In this document: piece by piece, positions 20,907 to 33,310 of the stretch
Numbering within the stretch: position 1 is the first letter of the stretch
Layout of the letters: every line of letters starts with the position of its first letter
Origin: Sordariomycetes sp. S80-01Y
Lineage: Eukaryota; Ascomycota; Sordariomycetes
NCBI GenBank assembly: GCA_037042185.1
Contig: JAXQJY010000032.1
Span: forward strand, 3,224,001-3,288,000
DNA: 64,000 nucleotides
Direction of reading: 5' to 3'
Made by a program: the position numbers and the translations under genes
The notes under the pieces: generated by a model
The model's input: only the letters and a program-made list of their open reading frames with translations
Told to the model about the DNA's origin: nothing
Databases searched by the model: none

Positions 20907-21881
20907 TTAAACCGCCACCTGATGCCGCTCTCCTCCGTCCATCCCATTCTGACCGGCCTCTTTGCTCAACGCCTCGTTCCCCTCTCGCCTCTCCCTCGCA
21001 ATCCAGCTCAGAAACATGTCCACGTCCTTGGCCACCTCCTTGGGCATGGCCAACCTCTGCGCCCAGAGCGGCACCACCCCCCTGGCGTCGCTCGCCGTGC
21101 CCATGATCCACTCGCACTCCCTGTTGCCTACGTCCTTGACCTGCTCGATGCTCGTGTAGCCGCCCAGCACGCTCTGAGCGCGCTTCGTCTCCTCCTCCTT
21201 GGCCGCCTCGGACACGGCGCCCGCCGAGATCTGCACCACCAAGAACCTGCGCACACCCGCGCTGATGACGGACGTGGTCGCCTGCAGCACCGGGAAGACG
21301 CGCGGCTTGAGCAGCGGCGCGGGCATCTTGTGCCTCGACTGCTCCAGCTTGAGCGTCCAGTCCCCCCACGTCAGGCCGTCCGCGTCGACCGTCACGCCCG
21401 AGCAGTCCCATTCCCGCTCCACGTGCGTCTCCACGACGGTGGGCGTGAAGCTCTTCTCCGCCTGCGCGTGCTGCTTTTTGAAGCAGCGAACCCACTCATC
21501 CCAGCTCGCCGTCCCCTCCTCCGCCTTGTCCTCGTGCACGCTCCGGCGCAGGAACCAGGTCTCGTCGCCCATCTTGCCGTCCGGTGCGACGCCCGCCAGG
21601 TTGTGCTCCTTTGCTACCTCCTTGAGCGCCTCGGCCGGGACGTGGCGCTCGTAGATGTACACGGGCGACTTTGAGTGTGGGTACTCGCGACTGCCCTTGG
21701 TTTTCCAGGTGGACGTGTGCGGGCTCTGCTCGCCCGAGGGCACGTCCGCGATGAAGGGCAAGGCCTCGAGCAGGATGGAGGTCAGGAAGGGCACAAGCTC
21801 ATGGCCAGTGGCTGCTGGGCTGGGGAGTTGGTTGGGCTGAATGCCCCAAAGGCGAACGAAAGGGCCGTACTCTCCAGTCAT
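20907..21881 (-). CDS. DUF3074-domain protein (START-like lipid-binding fold)
   Basis: 324 codons, no intron seen. The N-terminus reads GPFVRLWGIQPNQLPSP, followed by a helical stretch and the segment SPVYIYERHVPAEAL; the middle has DETWFLRRSVHED and a strand-rich body with two Trp-containing strands, and an ISAGVRRFLVVQIS strand before a long C-terminal helix. This Trp-Phe-x-Arg-Arg-Ser-x-His-Glu word is typical of the fungal DUF3074 family, which structure-based work links to START/StAR-related domains. Ligand and cell location are unknown. No signal peptide or membrane span is visible, so a cytosolic protein is likely. Confidence 0.72.
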   Translation of the reverse strand: MTGEYGPFVRLWGIQPNQLPSPAATGHELVPFLTSILLEALPFIADVPSGEQSPHTSTWKTKGSREYPHSKSPVYIYERHVPAEALKEVAKEHNLAGVAPDGKMGDETWFLRRSVHEDKAEEGTASWDEWVRCFKKQHAQAEKSFTPTVVETHVEREWDCSGVTVDADGLTWGDWTLKLEQSRHKMPAPLLKPRVFPVLQATTSVISAGVRRFLVVQISAGAVSEAAKEEETKRAQSVLGGYTSIEQVKDVGNRECEWIMGTASDARGVVPLWAQRLAMPKEVAKDVDMFLSWIARERREGNEALSKEAGQNGMDGGERHQVAV

Positions 21882-22441
21882 GTTTTCTGATCCCCGGAGG
21901 AAACAAGTCTAACCTATGCAATAGTTGTGTGTGTGGAATGAGATGAGCGCGAGGGTTGAGAAGGGTGAAGTGGTCAAACACCCTCACCGAGGACCGTCCA
22001 GGAACATTTATAAGTCACTAGCCCGTGTGGGAAATAGCGTCAAATCTACCATCCAAAACACCCGGGAGACCCTCTTTCACCATATCGTCATCGCACTGCT
22101 CGTTGGAAGAGTCGAGATCCCGGAGCTCGGAGGGTTGCGACCCTTAAAGCTGTCGTGCACGTCAGATGGCGCCCAATGGAGTCTAGGGTGTATCGGCAGA
22201 TCAACGTGCCGCAACCCGTCCAAACACATGTCGCACCGGACGGACTCCCGCAGATTCGTTGTGATGGCAACATGATTGACGGGAAATGCGAGCTGGCCGG
22301 GAAGGTAAATTGCATTGCATTAGGCATTATCTATGTGGCATAGCCAGTGCTGGCTTCTAAATCTTCAGACGCCCCGGGCCCGGGGGCTTCCCCTGCTCCT
22401 TTATCTTGTATATACAATCCGTCCACTGCACGCAAATTCAT
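21882..22441. other. Region between DUF3074 gene start and CYP51 stop
   Basis: Contains the promoter of the DUF3074 gene and the 3' end of CYP51. No additional gene or clear regulatory motif was seen. Confidence 0.5.
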
Positions 22442-24140
<1,699 letters not shown>

Positions 24141-24817
24141 CGCGTGTGATTCGTGTCGTTGGAAGGCTTCGAGGAAAAGGAAAGGCCGTTGCGCTGAGAG
24201 AACGGAGGGAGATGGTGAAGAGGAAAGACGGGAAGGCAAGAAATGGTTCGATGTTCCCGCTGGACTTTTTCTTGAAATTGGCCGTCGCGCAGACAAGGGG
24301 TAATTCAAGATCCATAGCACCATGCCGGGGAAGGCGGTGTGGACCCTGGAATCCCGATGTGGTTCCCAACTGGCCAATGAGTGACGACACAAACTCAGAT
24401 CCTTCGTATTCGGGTTCGTTGGGAAAAGTCTCTGTAGCCAGTTAATATGAGCTACACCTACACTGCCACCACCACCACCACCACCATCCACTGGGATCCT
24501 CAAAGACGTCAGTATGTTCGGCACTTCAGGGAACACACGTCCTACGTCCTATCACAGTGCAGATGAACGCTTCGGGCTTGCTTGACTCTTGCTTATTTGC
24601 TAACCTTCCAGATCTGAACTGATGTAACCACAACCACATGCGCCGACGCCAATATCAAGCGCTGAAAAGGAACGCCACATTTGCAGACTGCTATGCCAGC
24701 AGTGGCATCTTTCCACCTTAGGCCCTGTCATGGGTCTGTCTCCTCCGATATGCTGGGATCGAAGCATCTGGAGGCCCCTGCGCCAGATTGCTGAACATGA
24801 ACGTTCACGAGTGTCCT
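24141..24817. promoter_or_regulatory. CYP51 promoter region
   Basis: Upstream of CYP51 (minus strand). It holds a CCAAT pentamer at 24373-24377 and a (CCA)n microsatellite at about 24466-24486. Binding of the CCAAT complex or SREBP-type factors to CYP51 genes is known in other moulds; here it is inference from the motif alone. The far end also contains the 3' region of the next minus-strand gene. Confidence 0.45.
24466..24486. repeat. (CCA)n microsatellite
   Basis: About seven CCA units in a row in the CYP51 upstream region, read directly. Confidence 0.85.
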
Positions 24818-26068
24818 TCATGCCACGATGCTCTTCCCTACAGTACTCCATTTGAACCTCCTCAAGGTCCCCGACGAGGACCGTATCGCCTCACGACCGC
24901 ACGAGGTCGTCTCGTTTATACTTCCAGCACTCACCGACATTGCCTCTTGTCGACCAACTTCCCGGCCTATGACATAGCCCGCGCCGAATCCGACCACGGA
25001 CACGAGCACGACTACTCCAGCACTAACTACCCAGGTCAGCAACGTCGGGGAGATGTATGTCTCGCCCTCTATTGCCTGAGCTGTCTTCTTCTTCTTTGCC
25101 GTTCCTCTGCCGGAGGAAGAACTGCGCTGGGCCTTGCTTGAGCTCCCATCTGCACGAGAACGTGATCGCGTCGGCGAGGAGCGCTTCCGAGGTGATGAGC
25201 TAGCAGTGGCTGGACTTGGTGCAGGTCGCTGCCCCATCAGCTCGGATTCAGGCACGAGCCCGAGGCTCATGGGCTGATCGCTCGGACCTACTCCGTTCCT
25301 CGCCATGGCTTGGGCCTCGGCTTCTTCCTTTGACTTTGGAAGCCCTCGCGCTGCGGCGGCGCATGACAGAAGCGTGGTCAAGGAGGCTCTCAGGGCAGCG
25401 TCATGGTCTTCACGCGCAGAAGGTGACATGAAGCTAGGCCCGCCGCGATGTACCCTGGTCTGGGATCGCTGGGAGAAGGAGGGACGAGTGAAGCCGCTGT
25501 GCGGATGAGGCGGCATGGCAGCGTTTGTTGAGTAGCTCCTTTGAGGTTGGCTGGGGGCGTGTGTGAAGGCATTGGGTTGTGGTCGAAAGACCGGCCGATC
25601 AGCGACCCGCCCGCCCAGCGCTGTCGCATCATCGCCATCGTCGGATGAGTCGCCGTCGGATTCATCAGCATCGCCCTGCGTTGAAGGGATGTTCTCGGCC
25701 GAGCTCGCCAACCGTCGATCGTCTTCGCTGTCGCTCGAGGCGTCGTCGTCTTGGCTGCTCGCACCAACGTACATGGCGGTTTGTTGCTGGGTGAGAGATC
25801 GTGCCGAAGCTGGCATCCGCCGCCTGCGTCCATACTGTCCTCCGACTTGCAGACCTGTAGTGACAATTTCGTCGCCGATGCTCGAAAGAGAGGACGATGA
25901 GGGTTGGGACGACACCTCGACCCATGATTCTGATGTGGCTGTCAGATGATGTTGAGGAGTGTTGGAGGGACTGGACTCACCGTCGAAGCGTCGCTGCTGT
26001 TGAGGCAGCACTGGGCTCGCTCGCGCAGGGCCTTGCGATGTCCTGCTGCGCGCAGTCTGGTCCTCCAT
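24818..26068 (-). CDS. Low-complexity protein with one C-terminal membrane span
   Basis: 416 codons from the ATG at 26068. The N-terminal part contains SWVEVSSQPSSSSLSSIG followed by DEIVTTGLQVG, a stretch I believe recurs in sordariomycete orthologs; the middle is Ser/Asp-rich and disordered. A single membrane helix lies near the C-terminus (LTWVVSAGVVVLVSVVGFG, then GYVIGREVG), preceded by a Lys/Arg-rich KKKK patch, so the bulk is probably cytosolic. Function unknown. A 42-nt segment near residue 30 begins GTGAGT and ends CTGACAG; it can be removed without changing frame and may be an optional intron. The frame extends 34 codons further up to 26170, but the start at 26068 seems better. Confidence 0.65.
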   Translation of the reverse strand: MEDQTARSRTSQGPARASPVLPQQQRRFDGESSPSNTPQHHLTATSESWVEVSSQPSSSSLSSIGDEIVTTGLQVGGQYGRRRRMPASARSLTQQQTAMYVGASSQDDDASSDSEDDRRLASSAENIPSTQGDADESDGDSSDDGDDATALGGRVADRPVFRPQPNAFTHAPSQPQRSYSTNAAMPPHPHSGFTRPSFSQRSQTRVHRGGPSFMSPSAREDHDAALRASLTTLLSCAAAARGLPKSKEEAEAQAMARNGVGPSDQPMSLGLVPESELMGQRPAPSPATASSSPRKRSSPTRSRSRADGSSSKAQRSSSSGRGTAKKKKTAQAIEGETYISPTLLTWVVSAGVVVLVSVVGFGAGYVIGREVGRQEAMSVSAGSINETTSCGREAIRSSSGTLRRFKWSTVGKSIVA

Positions 26069-28069
26069 ATTGGGTCGCTGTGTGTCGATTCTCGTATCAA
26101 GCGATACTCGTAGGAGTCGTCGGTCGGTCGGGTCGGGCAGCTGTACTCTATCGCGCCGTCTAAGATGCACCCACGTCGACCACTAGGATGAACCCCACTT
26201 TGTCTCTGTTGCACGCCGCCACCGCCGGCCTGTCGCAAGAAACAAAGGCGTTGCTGGTGAGGATAATCAAGGGACGTGAATTAAAGGGAGGCACAGCTAT
26301 GGCGATAAGATGCGGGAACAGTTGGAAAGATAACGCGAGTTGCGAGATCGGGGGATATGCTCAGAGCGGGAGGGTCTCGCTGATCTGACTTGGCTGATTG
26401 CAGATGCAGATGGGCAGGTGGCAGATGAGCTGGGCGTCGACGCCTCCGAGTCCAAGGTTGGAATCCGCAGATAACGGCGGTAAGGCTTCCCACAGAAACG
26501 AGTCCCCAACTTTAGCGGTACTTTTTCACTGTCGGCTGGTATTTGACCCTATGCGTAGAGACAATGACGGACGCACATTGGACTGGTTGCGTGATTGATT
26601 GTCGCTCATCTGCACCACTCGCGCGACGCCAGCACATGACCACTTTGGGGCCCATGACGATGGCGCAGCCTACGAACACGCCTCTGGCAGTATCCAACGC
26701 TGTGAGGCTGTCTCTCCTTGCAGCTACGGCACCGTACTATACGAATGCTCCCATTCCGAGTAAACGATAACAGTGGAAAGTCAGCTCATTGTCAACATCG
26801 AAGCCGTGCACTGCAGCCGGTCCCGCGCTTCCGTAACGATGACGACGAGTAAACCACTCGAGTCGGCGTACTAGGGGTCTCTCCCCCCCCAACGGATCTG
26901 ACTGGCACCGTCGGGGGCTGGTTGGGGCCGCTAAGGAGAAGGCGGTGAGGGTTGCCTCCCTTGGATCCCTTGGAGAAGGCTGCTGGGCACCGAATGGGAT
27001 GCGCGAGTTCGAGGCCCCCCATCTCTGATGATGTCTAAGGTGCTCTGGCGCGTCACGGTGCTGGTTGGGCCGAATGCAGGGTAGTAGTCACAAGGGAAGC
27101 GGGGTTGGCGGCGATGGCGGGGCTGGCAGGACGTCGCCTAATTACCCTACGGTTCAACCTGATCCGACTGTCTCCTCGTTGCAAGGTCAGTTGAGCCGTT
27201 CAAGAAGCGTTTCTATTGTGCTTATGAAGTTCAGTAATTGGTTTTTCAATGCGCACTTCTGGTTGTGAGTAATAACGAGGTAAATACAGAGCGAACACCT
27301 GAGATGGCGCTGTGCCGCCTCTTTACACCGGAGTCATCAAGGGCCGTATTTGGCACTTGCTACAACACGTGAAGCGGATTGATGCCTCGTGGCTGTTGAG
27401 ACACTATCTTGGGGTCGAAGGGGACTGGAACGTTGATTGAGCAGATGCAGTATCATGAACACAAGTTGATTTATTAGAAAATGAGAACAAGCAGTTACTT
27501 TTTCCCCCTTAAACGCCAGTAAATCATTCCTGAATGCGAATCCGGTGTGGACATCGTGGACGGTTCGGGTATACCTAGTACCAATCGTAAAGTATCAAAA
27601 CAATCGTCTGAGATCTACAGGTGAGGTAAAGGAGCAGGCTCGTTGGGGGGAGGAGGAGGGGGTTATGTAACTCTGGTTTGGCAAAAAGGGGGTGTCCGCG
27701 GGTGCCGGTGGTGGTTGGAGCAGACAAAGAAAAGATCCCCCGGAAGGTCTCTCAAGTATTTGCGTTTGACAACCCCCAGAACCCTCATCAGTCTTTGTGG
27801 TGTACCCAAGCTGGTTGATCCAAGAATGTCCCCTGGAGACATTGACAAGAGATCGTGCCATCGGTTGCCGTCAAATCCCTCAGAAAGCCGACTGGTCGAG
27901 TGGTGCGAGAGGCACCACTCAGTAGAGCCCACAGATCAAAAAGCCAAGTTGCAGCAATCCCAGAAGCTGCAGAAGCCCACGGTCCAAAAGTTAAGCCCTC
28001 AGGTGTACCGCCATCCGCAGAGGATGGCAGTATCTCAAGACCGACCCCGCTGAACCCTCAGTCCCACGC
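26069..28069. other. Intergenic region
   Basis: Upstream of the membrane-anchored protein and downstream of the NSR1-like gene. No supported gene. A cytosine run occurs at about 26883-26890 and the part after 27400 is richer in A and T. The last few hundred bases are presumably 3' UTR of the NSR1-like gene. Confidence 0.5.
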
Positions 28070-29680
28070 TTAGTCGTCGAAGCTGACCTTGGTGCCAGCG
28101 AAGGAAGAGCCGCCACCGCGACCGCCTCCGAAGCCGCCACGGCCACCTCCACGACCACCGAAGCCTCCGCGACCACCACGGCCACGGTCACCACCACCGC
28201 CGCGGCCACCACGTCCGCCAAAGCCGCCACGGCCACCGCCGCGACCACCGAAACCACCGCCGAAACCACCACCGCCGCCGCCGTTCTGCGGGGGACGCTG
28301 GCTGGCAAAGTCCAGACGGATGCTGCGAGACATGCGGCCGTTGCCAATGGGGGCGCCGTTGCACTGCTGGAAGACCGTCTTGGCCTCGTCAACAGAGCCG
28401 AAGGTGACGTATCCGAAGCCCTTGGGGCGACCGCTCTCACTATTCAAGTTATTAGTACATAGCAAACCAGAAGGGGAACGTGGAGCAACTCACGGGTCGG
28501 TAGGCAGGCGGACGGAAACGACCTCACAGACCTCACCAAAGAACTCACGGACGCCATCTTGATCAACGTCGAAGGGAAGGTTGCCAACGAAGAGAGTGTC
28601 AGACTCGGGAGAGACACTGTCACCGTGCTTGGCAGCACGGTCCTGAGCGCGAGCCTGGGGAGTAGCATCAGCAGGCTTGGCGTTGGCGTAGTCAAGGTTG
28701 ATGGCACGGCCATCGACCTCCTGGCCCTGCATGGCCTCGTAAGCCTTGGTGCAAGCCTCGGCGGACTCGAAGTCGACGTAGCCGAAGCCCTTGCTGCGAC
28801 CAGAGTTGCGGTCGTAGACGACGCGGGCGCCGCTGAGGCCCTCGAAGTCGGCGAATGCAGCGCGGAGGCTGTCATCATCGACGCCCCAGCTCAAGGAGCC
28901 GGCGAACAGAGTGGTGGGAGCGTTGTCGGTCTTGGCCTTCTTGGGGGTGGCCTCAGCGGTGTCCTCAGCCTTGCGCTTCTTGCTGGGAGCCTCGGCCTTC
29001 TCCTCAGAGTCAGACGCATCGGAGTCGTCGGAGGAATCGTCGCTGTCGTCCTCAGAGTCGTCAGAAGAGTCATCGGAGGAAGCCTGTCGATTGTTAGATA
29101 AGTGATCATATAAAGATAAAGCGCAATGACATACCTCGTCCTTCTTGGCGGCCTTAGCAGGCTTCTCCTCCTCATCAGAGTCAGAAGAGTCGTCGCTATC
29201 GTCCTCGGAATCCTCGTCAGAAGACTCCTCCTTCTTGGCCTTTCCGTTCAGCTTGACACCGTTAGACTTGGCCTTGACATTCTTGCCAGAGTCGGAGTCC
29301 GAGTCAGACGAGTCGCTGCCGTCAGAGTCAGAGTCGGACTCGGAGGAAGACTCCTCCTTCTTGGCCTCGACCTTCTTGGCGGCAGGCTTCTTGGTCTTCT
29401 TGGTCTCCTTCTCGGACTCGGAGGAGTCAGAGTCAGACGAGTCAGCCTCGGAAGCAGACTCAGAAGAGTCGGAGTCGTCAGAGTCAGAGTCGGACTCGGG
29501 CTCAGGGACCTTCTTCTTGGTCTTCTTCTCCTCCTTCTCGATGTTTTTAGCAGCGGCCTTGGCCAGGTCCTTGCTCTTAGCCTTGGAGGTCTGGGAGGCC
29601 TTGGTGACACCGCCAGCCTTCACGGGCTTAGCGGGAGCGGCGGCGGCAGCGGCCTTCTTGCTGTCCTTGGTCTTGCCCAT
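28070..29680 (-). CDS. Nucleolin-like nucleolar RNA-binding protein (NSR1/gar2 homolog)
   Basis: Acts in the nucleolus in pre-rRNA processing and small-subunit assembly, by analogy with yeast Nsr1 and fission yeast gar2. Exons are 29680-29135, 29083-28494 and 28439-28070; introns of 51 bp (GTATGT...CGACAG) and 54 bp (GTGAGT...GAATAG, with an exact TACTAAT branch). Product about 501 residues: Lys/Ala-rich start, long Ser-Asp-Glu acidic runs (about 60-230), first RRM with TLFAGSLSWG and GRSKGFGYVDF, second RRM with TLFVGNLPFD and GRPKGFGYVTF, and a C-terminal RGG tail (GGFGGRGG repeats). This domain order is diagnostic. The first intron is 51 nt with no in-frame stop, so its retention would insert 17 residues without breaking the protein. 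Confidence 0.93.
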
Positions 29681-30122
29681 TGTGACTAGTGAGGTGGTTG
29701 AAGGTGATAAATTGGGAAGAGAACGGGTAATGCGATGGAAATTTTCGAGATGGGCTACTCGAAAATTGTGATGTGAAGGAAAAGTGAAGAGGGAAAGGGT
29801 GCTGCAGGGTCTTTAAAGCGGGAGGCAGGGTGCAAGGCAAAATCCAGATTTTTTTTTCTGCTGCCGACTTTTTTGCCCGCCAAATGGTGGGGCGGTTGAA
29901 AGCGGTGAGCGCGCTGAATCCACGTTCGGTAGGTACGTACCTCCCACGTTCAAGCCTGATCAATCAGGCGCAATAATTGGCTCGACCTCCGGTCAATCGC
30001 ACTGGCAGGCTGGTGCAGCGACAGCTTCAACGACGACGGCATTCGACGACCACGCCTTACATTCGCCCATTGCCAACCACCACGACGTCTTTTGAAGCCG
30101 CCCGAACTCCCATACAGTCACG
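29681..30122. promoter_or_regulatory. Bidirectional promoter between NSR1-like gene and complex I subunit
   Basis: A 442-bp divergent intergenic region. It holds the perfect 12-bp palindrome AGGTACGTACCT (about 29932-29943). Direction of control is unknown. Confidence 0.5.
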
Positions 30123-30570
30123 ATGCCTACTCCCGAGTCCGCCGGCTTCAAGAGGGATAAGCCTGAAGTGGCCCCGACCTTCAATGGCGTCGACTACGAC
30201 AACATGACTGCCTTCAAGAAGGCCGAGGACGCTGTCATTCGCGAGCAATGGGTTGGCGCCATGATGACACGTCTTGTTGGAGAGGAGCTGGGCAAGTGCT
30301 ACAACCGCGAGGGTGTCAACCACCTGGAGAACTGCGGCCACCTGCGAGGTATGGCGGACAACGTACGAGCTCAAAGCACTGTTAGGGACTGACACCGGCA
30401 CAGAACGCTACCTGCAATTACTCGAATCAAACAAGGTGAAGGGCACCAAGGCTCTGCAGCAGAACTACATCAACAAGTCCGATGAGGAGATGGATATGGA
30501 AGCGAAGGTCCACCCCATCAACAAGATCCAGAAGCTGAGGGAGGACCCTAAGAACGCCAGGCCGCAATGA
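30123..30570 (+). CDS. NADH:ubiquinone oxidoreductase (complex I) NDUFB10/PDSW-type subunit, 12.3 kDa type
   Basis: Accessory subunit of the mitochondrial complex I membrane arm. Exon 1 is 30123-30348, exon 2 is 30404-30570; the 55-bp intron begins GTATGG and ends GCACAG; the product is 130 residues. The sequence shows VAPTFNGVDYDNMTAFKKAE, REQWVGAM, then CYNREGVNHLENC with paired cysteines and a following Arg-Tyr-Leu stretch, matching the fungal 12.3-kDa subunit. It is short, soluble-looking and lacks a cleavable presequence, as expected for a subunit on the intermembrane-space side. It is divergent from the NSR1-like gene. Splicing restores the frame across CACCTGCGAG/AACGCTAC. Confidence 0.88.
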
Positions 30571-30955
30571 GCGTTGAACGAGACGAGGGGATTGGAATAG
30601 AATCATCAGAAAGGAAGAAATGTCAACCAGAGTTACGGCTACGAAAGTGTACATAGAGCGATGGATATCTGCGGTCATTGCTTGGTCCGGTGGCTGAACG
30701 GAGCATTGTACGATTGTGAAGCGAGAACGCAAGAGACTATTTCGCACACTTAGAAGTCATTAAGTCTATATTGCGATCATGCGATACCCAATTACTTAAA
30801 CCTTTGATCATTCTTCCTGACCTTGTAGGTTGCGAGGCTGAGATATCAGATACCCCACGCCTCTGATTGGTCACCCCTACCCAAAATTTCGACATCCCAA
30901 ACCCAGGCTTCACATCCGCTCCCAGACTTCGGAGCCAACATCCAAACCACACAAA

Positions 30956-31605
30956 ATGTTCTGCACACGTTGCATACGTGCCTCACGGCAGCTGCCGCTG
31001 CGTGCCGTGACACGTTCAATATCGACGACATCGCCCTTCCGCGCCGAAGCTACCGCAGCCGCCTCCGAACCTTCACTCTCAACCCCTACAACAGCTCCCG
31101 GCGAGCAGCCTAAGGCGTCCGCCACGCCCATCAGCTCCTGCCCCGAGGGCACCGTGATCACGGGTCTGCAGTATCTGAAGGACGGCACGGATCCCGTGGC
31201 GATGAAGGATGAGGACTACCCTCCTTGGTTATGGGACTGTCTGGACGTGATGAAGAAGGCGTCTGAGGAGGATGGCCTCGATGACGAATTCTGTAGGCTC
31301 CCGTCTCTTCGCGCACGCTCAACAGAATTGGTACTAATACCTATACAGCAAAGTCAAAGAAGAAGCGCAAGGCCGCCTTGCGCAAGAAGCGAGCCATGGA
31401 AGCCGAGCTCATGGCCGAAGGCAACCTAGAGGCCCTCGCCCCCAAGGTGCCAATTCCCGAACAATCGATCAATCTGCCGGGCAAGGAGGGCGCCTCGCTA
31501 GAAGAGAACCTCGAAGCTCTGAAGGCGAGGGATCAACTTACGCGTGCTATGCGTATCGACCGGAAGGCTAAGATAAAGGAGCGTAACTTCTTGAAATCGA
31601 TGTAA
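30956..31605 (+). CDS. Mitochondrial large ribosomal subunit protein mL54
   Basis: Homolog of yeast Mrpl37 and human MRPL54. Exon 1 is 30956-31292, exon 2 is 31349-31605; the 56-bp intron has a perfect TACTAAT branch box 14 bp before its AG; product 197 residues. The N-terminus (MFCTRCIRASRQLPLRAVTR) is basic without acids, as a mitochondrial presequence. Conserved core: SCPEGTVITGLQYLKDG and DYPPWLWDCLD, typical of mL54, followed after the intron by KSKKKRKAALRKKRAMEAE and the C-terminal ERNFLKSM. All splices keep the frame. Confidence 0.88.
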
Positions 31606-31885
31606 GGAGAATGTGGGCTACAGCTGTATTTTACACTGGGGTGGCTTGTAACAACATGTAATAATCGTATATTTGTCTCTCGTCACCTCACAACCTTGCT
31701 GCTTCAATACGCTTCTTGGGCCGAGATTCACGGTATGGTGCTTGAGATATCACTTGTCGCGCGGCACGTGGTATCAGGTTGATAGAGCTTCAAATGGATC
31801 TATAGATTCAGGGTCGACTCGCTACTTAGGAGTTACAACAACATGTCTTGAAAGGTGGAGGCAGCTCTGTCTCTGCTCTTGGCAG

Positions 31886-33310
31886 CTATAGTGCGCTTAG
31901 GTCGATAGGCACACTGCTTCCTCTCCCTGCTCTGTACTTTCTTGGACGGTTAATGTGCTCTCTTGGCTTTGGCAACAGACTTTCGTCTTTGAAAGTCCAC
32001 CTGTTATCGGTCACGGTGAACCTGGCACCCCCGCCACCGGTGCCCCCTCCGCCGCTTGGGGTGGGCGAGTGTCCATGAGGCGATGGGCTTGGCGACTTTG
32101 ATCCGTTGGCACTCAAGGTGAAGGCGCTTGGATCGAGCATCGCCTGGCGCAAAGAGGAGCCTCGAGGTCTTGTCGGGGCAGCCTCTGGCGGTGGCGAGCT
32201 CGTATTCGGGGGAGCAGGAGCTGCTGAGGGCGGCGGGGGTGGTGGTGGTGCTGGCGGCGCTGCACTTGGAGCGGGAGACGCTTGGCCAGCGGATCGTATG
32301 GCTGCTTGAGCAGCAAGGCTCGCCGAGCTGTTTGTAGGCTGAGGCGGAGGGGGTGGCGGCGGAGCCTTTGGCGTCGGGGAAGGGGTCGGCCGAGAGGGTG
32401 CCGCTGCTGGGGGCGGAGGCGGAGGAGCAGGAGGAGCTGATGGAGCTGACGACGGCGGTGGTGGAGGAGGTGCCGATGGTGTAGGTGCCGAAGATGTTGG
32501 AGGAGGGGGCGGGGGTGCCGGAGGAGCGGGCGCTGAAGGGGCTGTGGAAAGGCCAGAGGGCTTGCGAGATGTCGGCAGAGGGGGCGGCTTCTTTCCAAGA
32601 GGCGGAGGAGGAGGCTTCTTCAGAGCTGGGGGTTTGGGTGCCTCTTTCCCAGGGCCTGGAGGAGCTGGAGGAGGTCCTGGTGGTCCTCTACCAGGGATAG
32701 CTGGAGCGGCGCCAGCTGGTGGTTTGGGTGCCCCGCCTGTGGGAGGCTTTGGCGCTGACAGTTTCGACTCCCCTGGATCCGAAAGATACGAGGCCTCTGT
32801 GTCTCTTCCTGTATCAACGCCTCCCCTGCTCTTCTTCAACTTGGGCATGCCACCGGCGAAGAGGCCACCAAGCTGCGGCGCCGAGTCCGCGCCACTACTT
32901 GTCTGACCCTGATCACTGTTGCTTCTAGCTCTGTTCCCTGGCACAGGTGGCGCAAGACCTCCCGGAGGCTTTGGCGCTCCTCCGATCCCAGGAATCGGCG
33001 GCGCGCCTCCAACTGGCGGCCCGGAGGGTGTAGCCCCAGCATTACCGACGATGGGCGCCGATCGGTCGTTCGTAACGGCTTTTTTCAAGGCCTTCCCTTT
33101 GTGGATATCTGACAGCAGAGCGCCCTGGGAAGCATTAGCCATTCGTCTTCATGTTGAAGAGAGTTGAGTGCATACCCTGCCTTTGCCATCTGCTGGACGA
33201 TTAGGGAGATCACCGGCTTTGGGCGCACCGCCAGGGGGGAGCGGTGGCGGTGGGGGAGGTCCGCCAGCACCTGGAGGAGGAGGGGGCGGTGGAGGAGGCG
33301 GTGGTGGCAT
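31886..33310 (-). CDS. Verprolin/WIP family actin regulator
   Basis: Binds actin and WASP-type proteins at endocytic patches. Exon 1 (33310-33176) encodes a start of twelve prolines and ends in DGKGR; a 50-bp intron (GTATGC...TCCCAG) leads to exon 2 (33124-31886); product about 457 residues. Spanning the junction is a WH2 motif, RGALLSDIHKGKALKK. The middle is almost entirely Pro-rich runs that could bind profilin and SH3 domains. The C-terminus RFTVTDNRWTFKDESLLPKP matches the WASP-binding region of verprolin/WIP. Gene length fits fungal verprolins. The mirrored purine/pyrimidine content creates many spurious frames on the other strand. Confidence 0.92.

Noticed and set aside
24141-24536. 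N-terminal extension of CYP51 as part of the protein
   Set aside because: The conserved family start MGLLQ is at 24140; upstream sequence looks like a leader.
27643-28053. 136-codon frame downstream of the NSR1-like gene
   Set aside because: Gly run and low complexity; region fits 3' UTR.
28089-28562. Pro-rich frame opposite the RGG tail
   Set aside because: It is the complement of GGY/GGC codons of the real gene.
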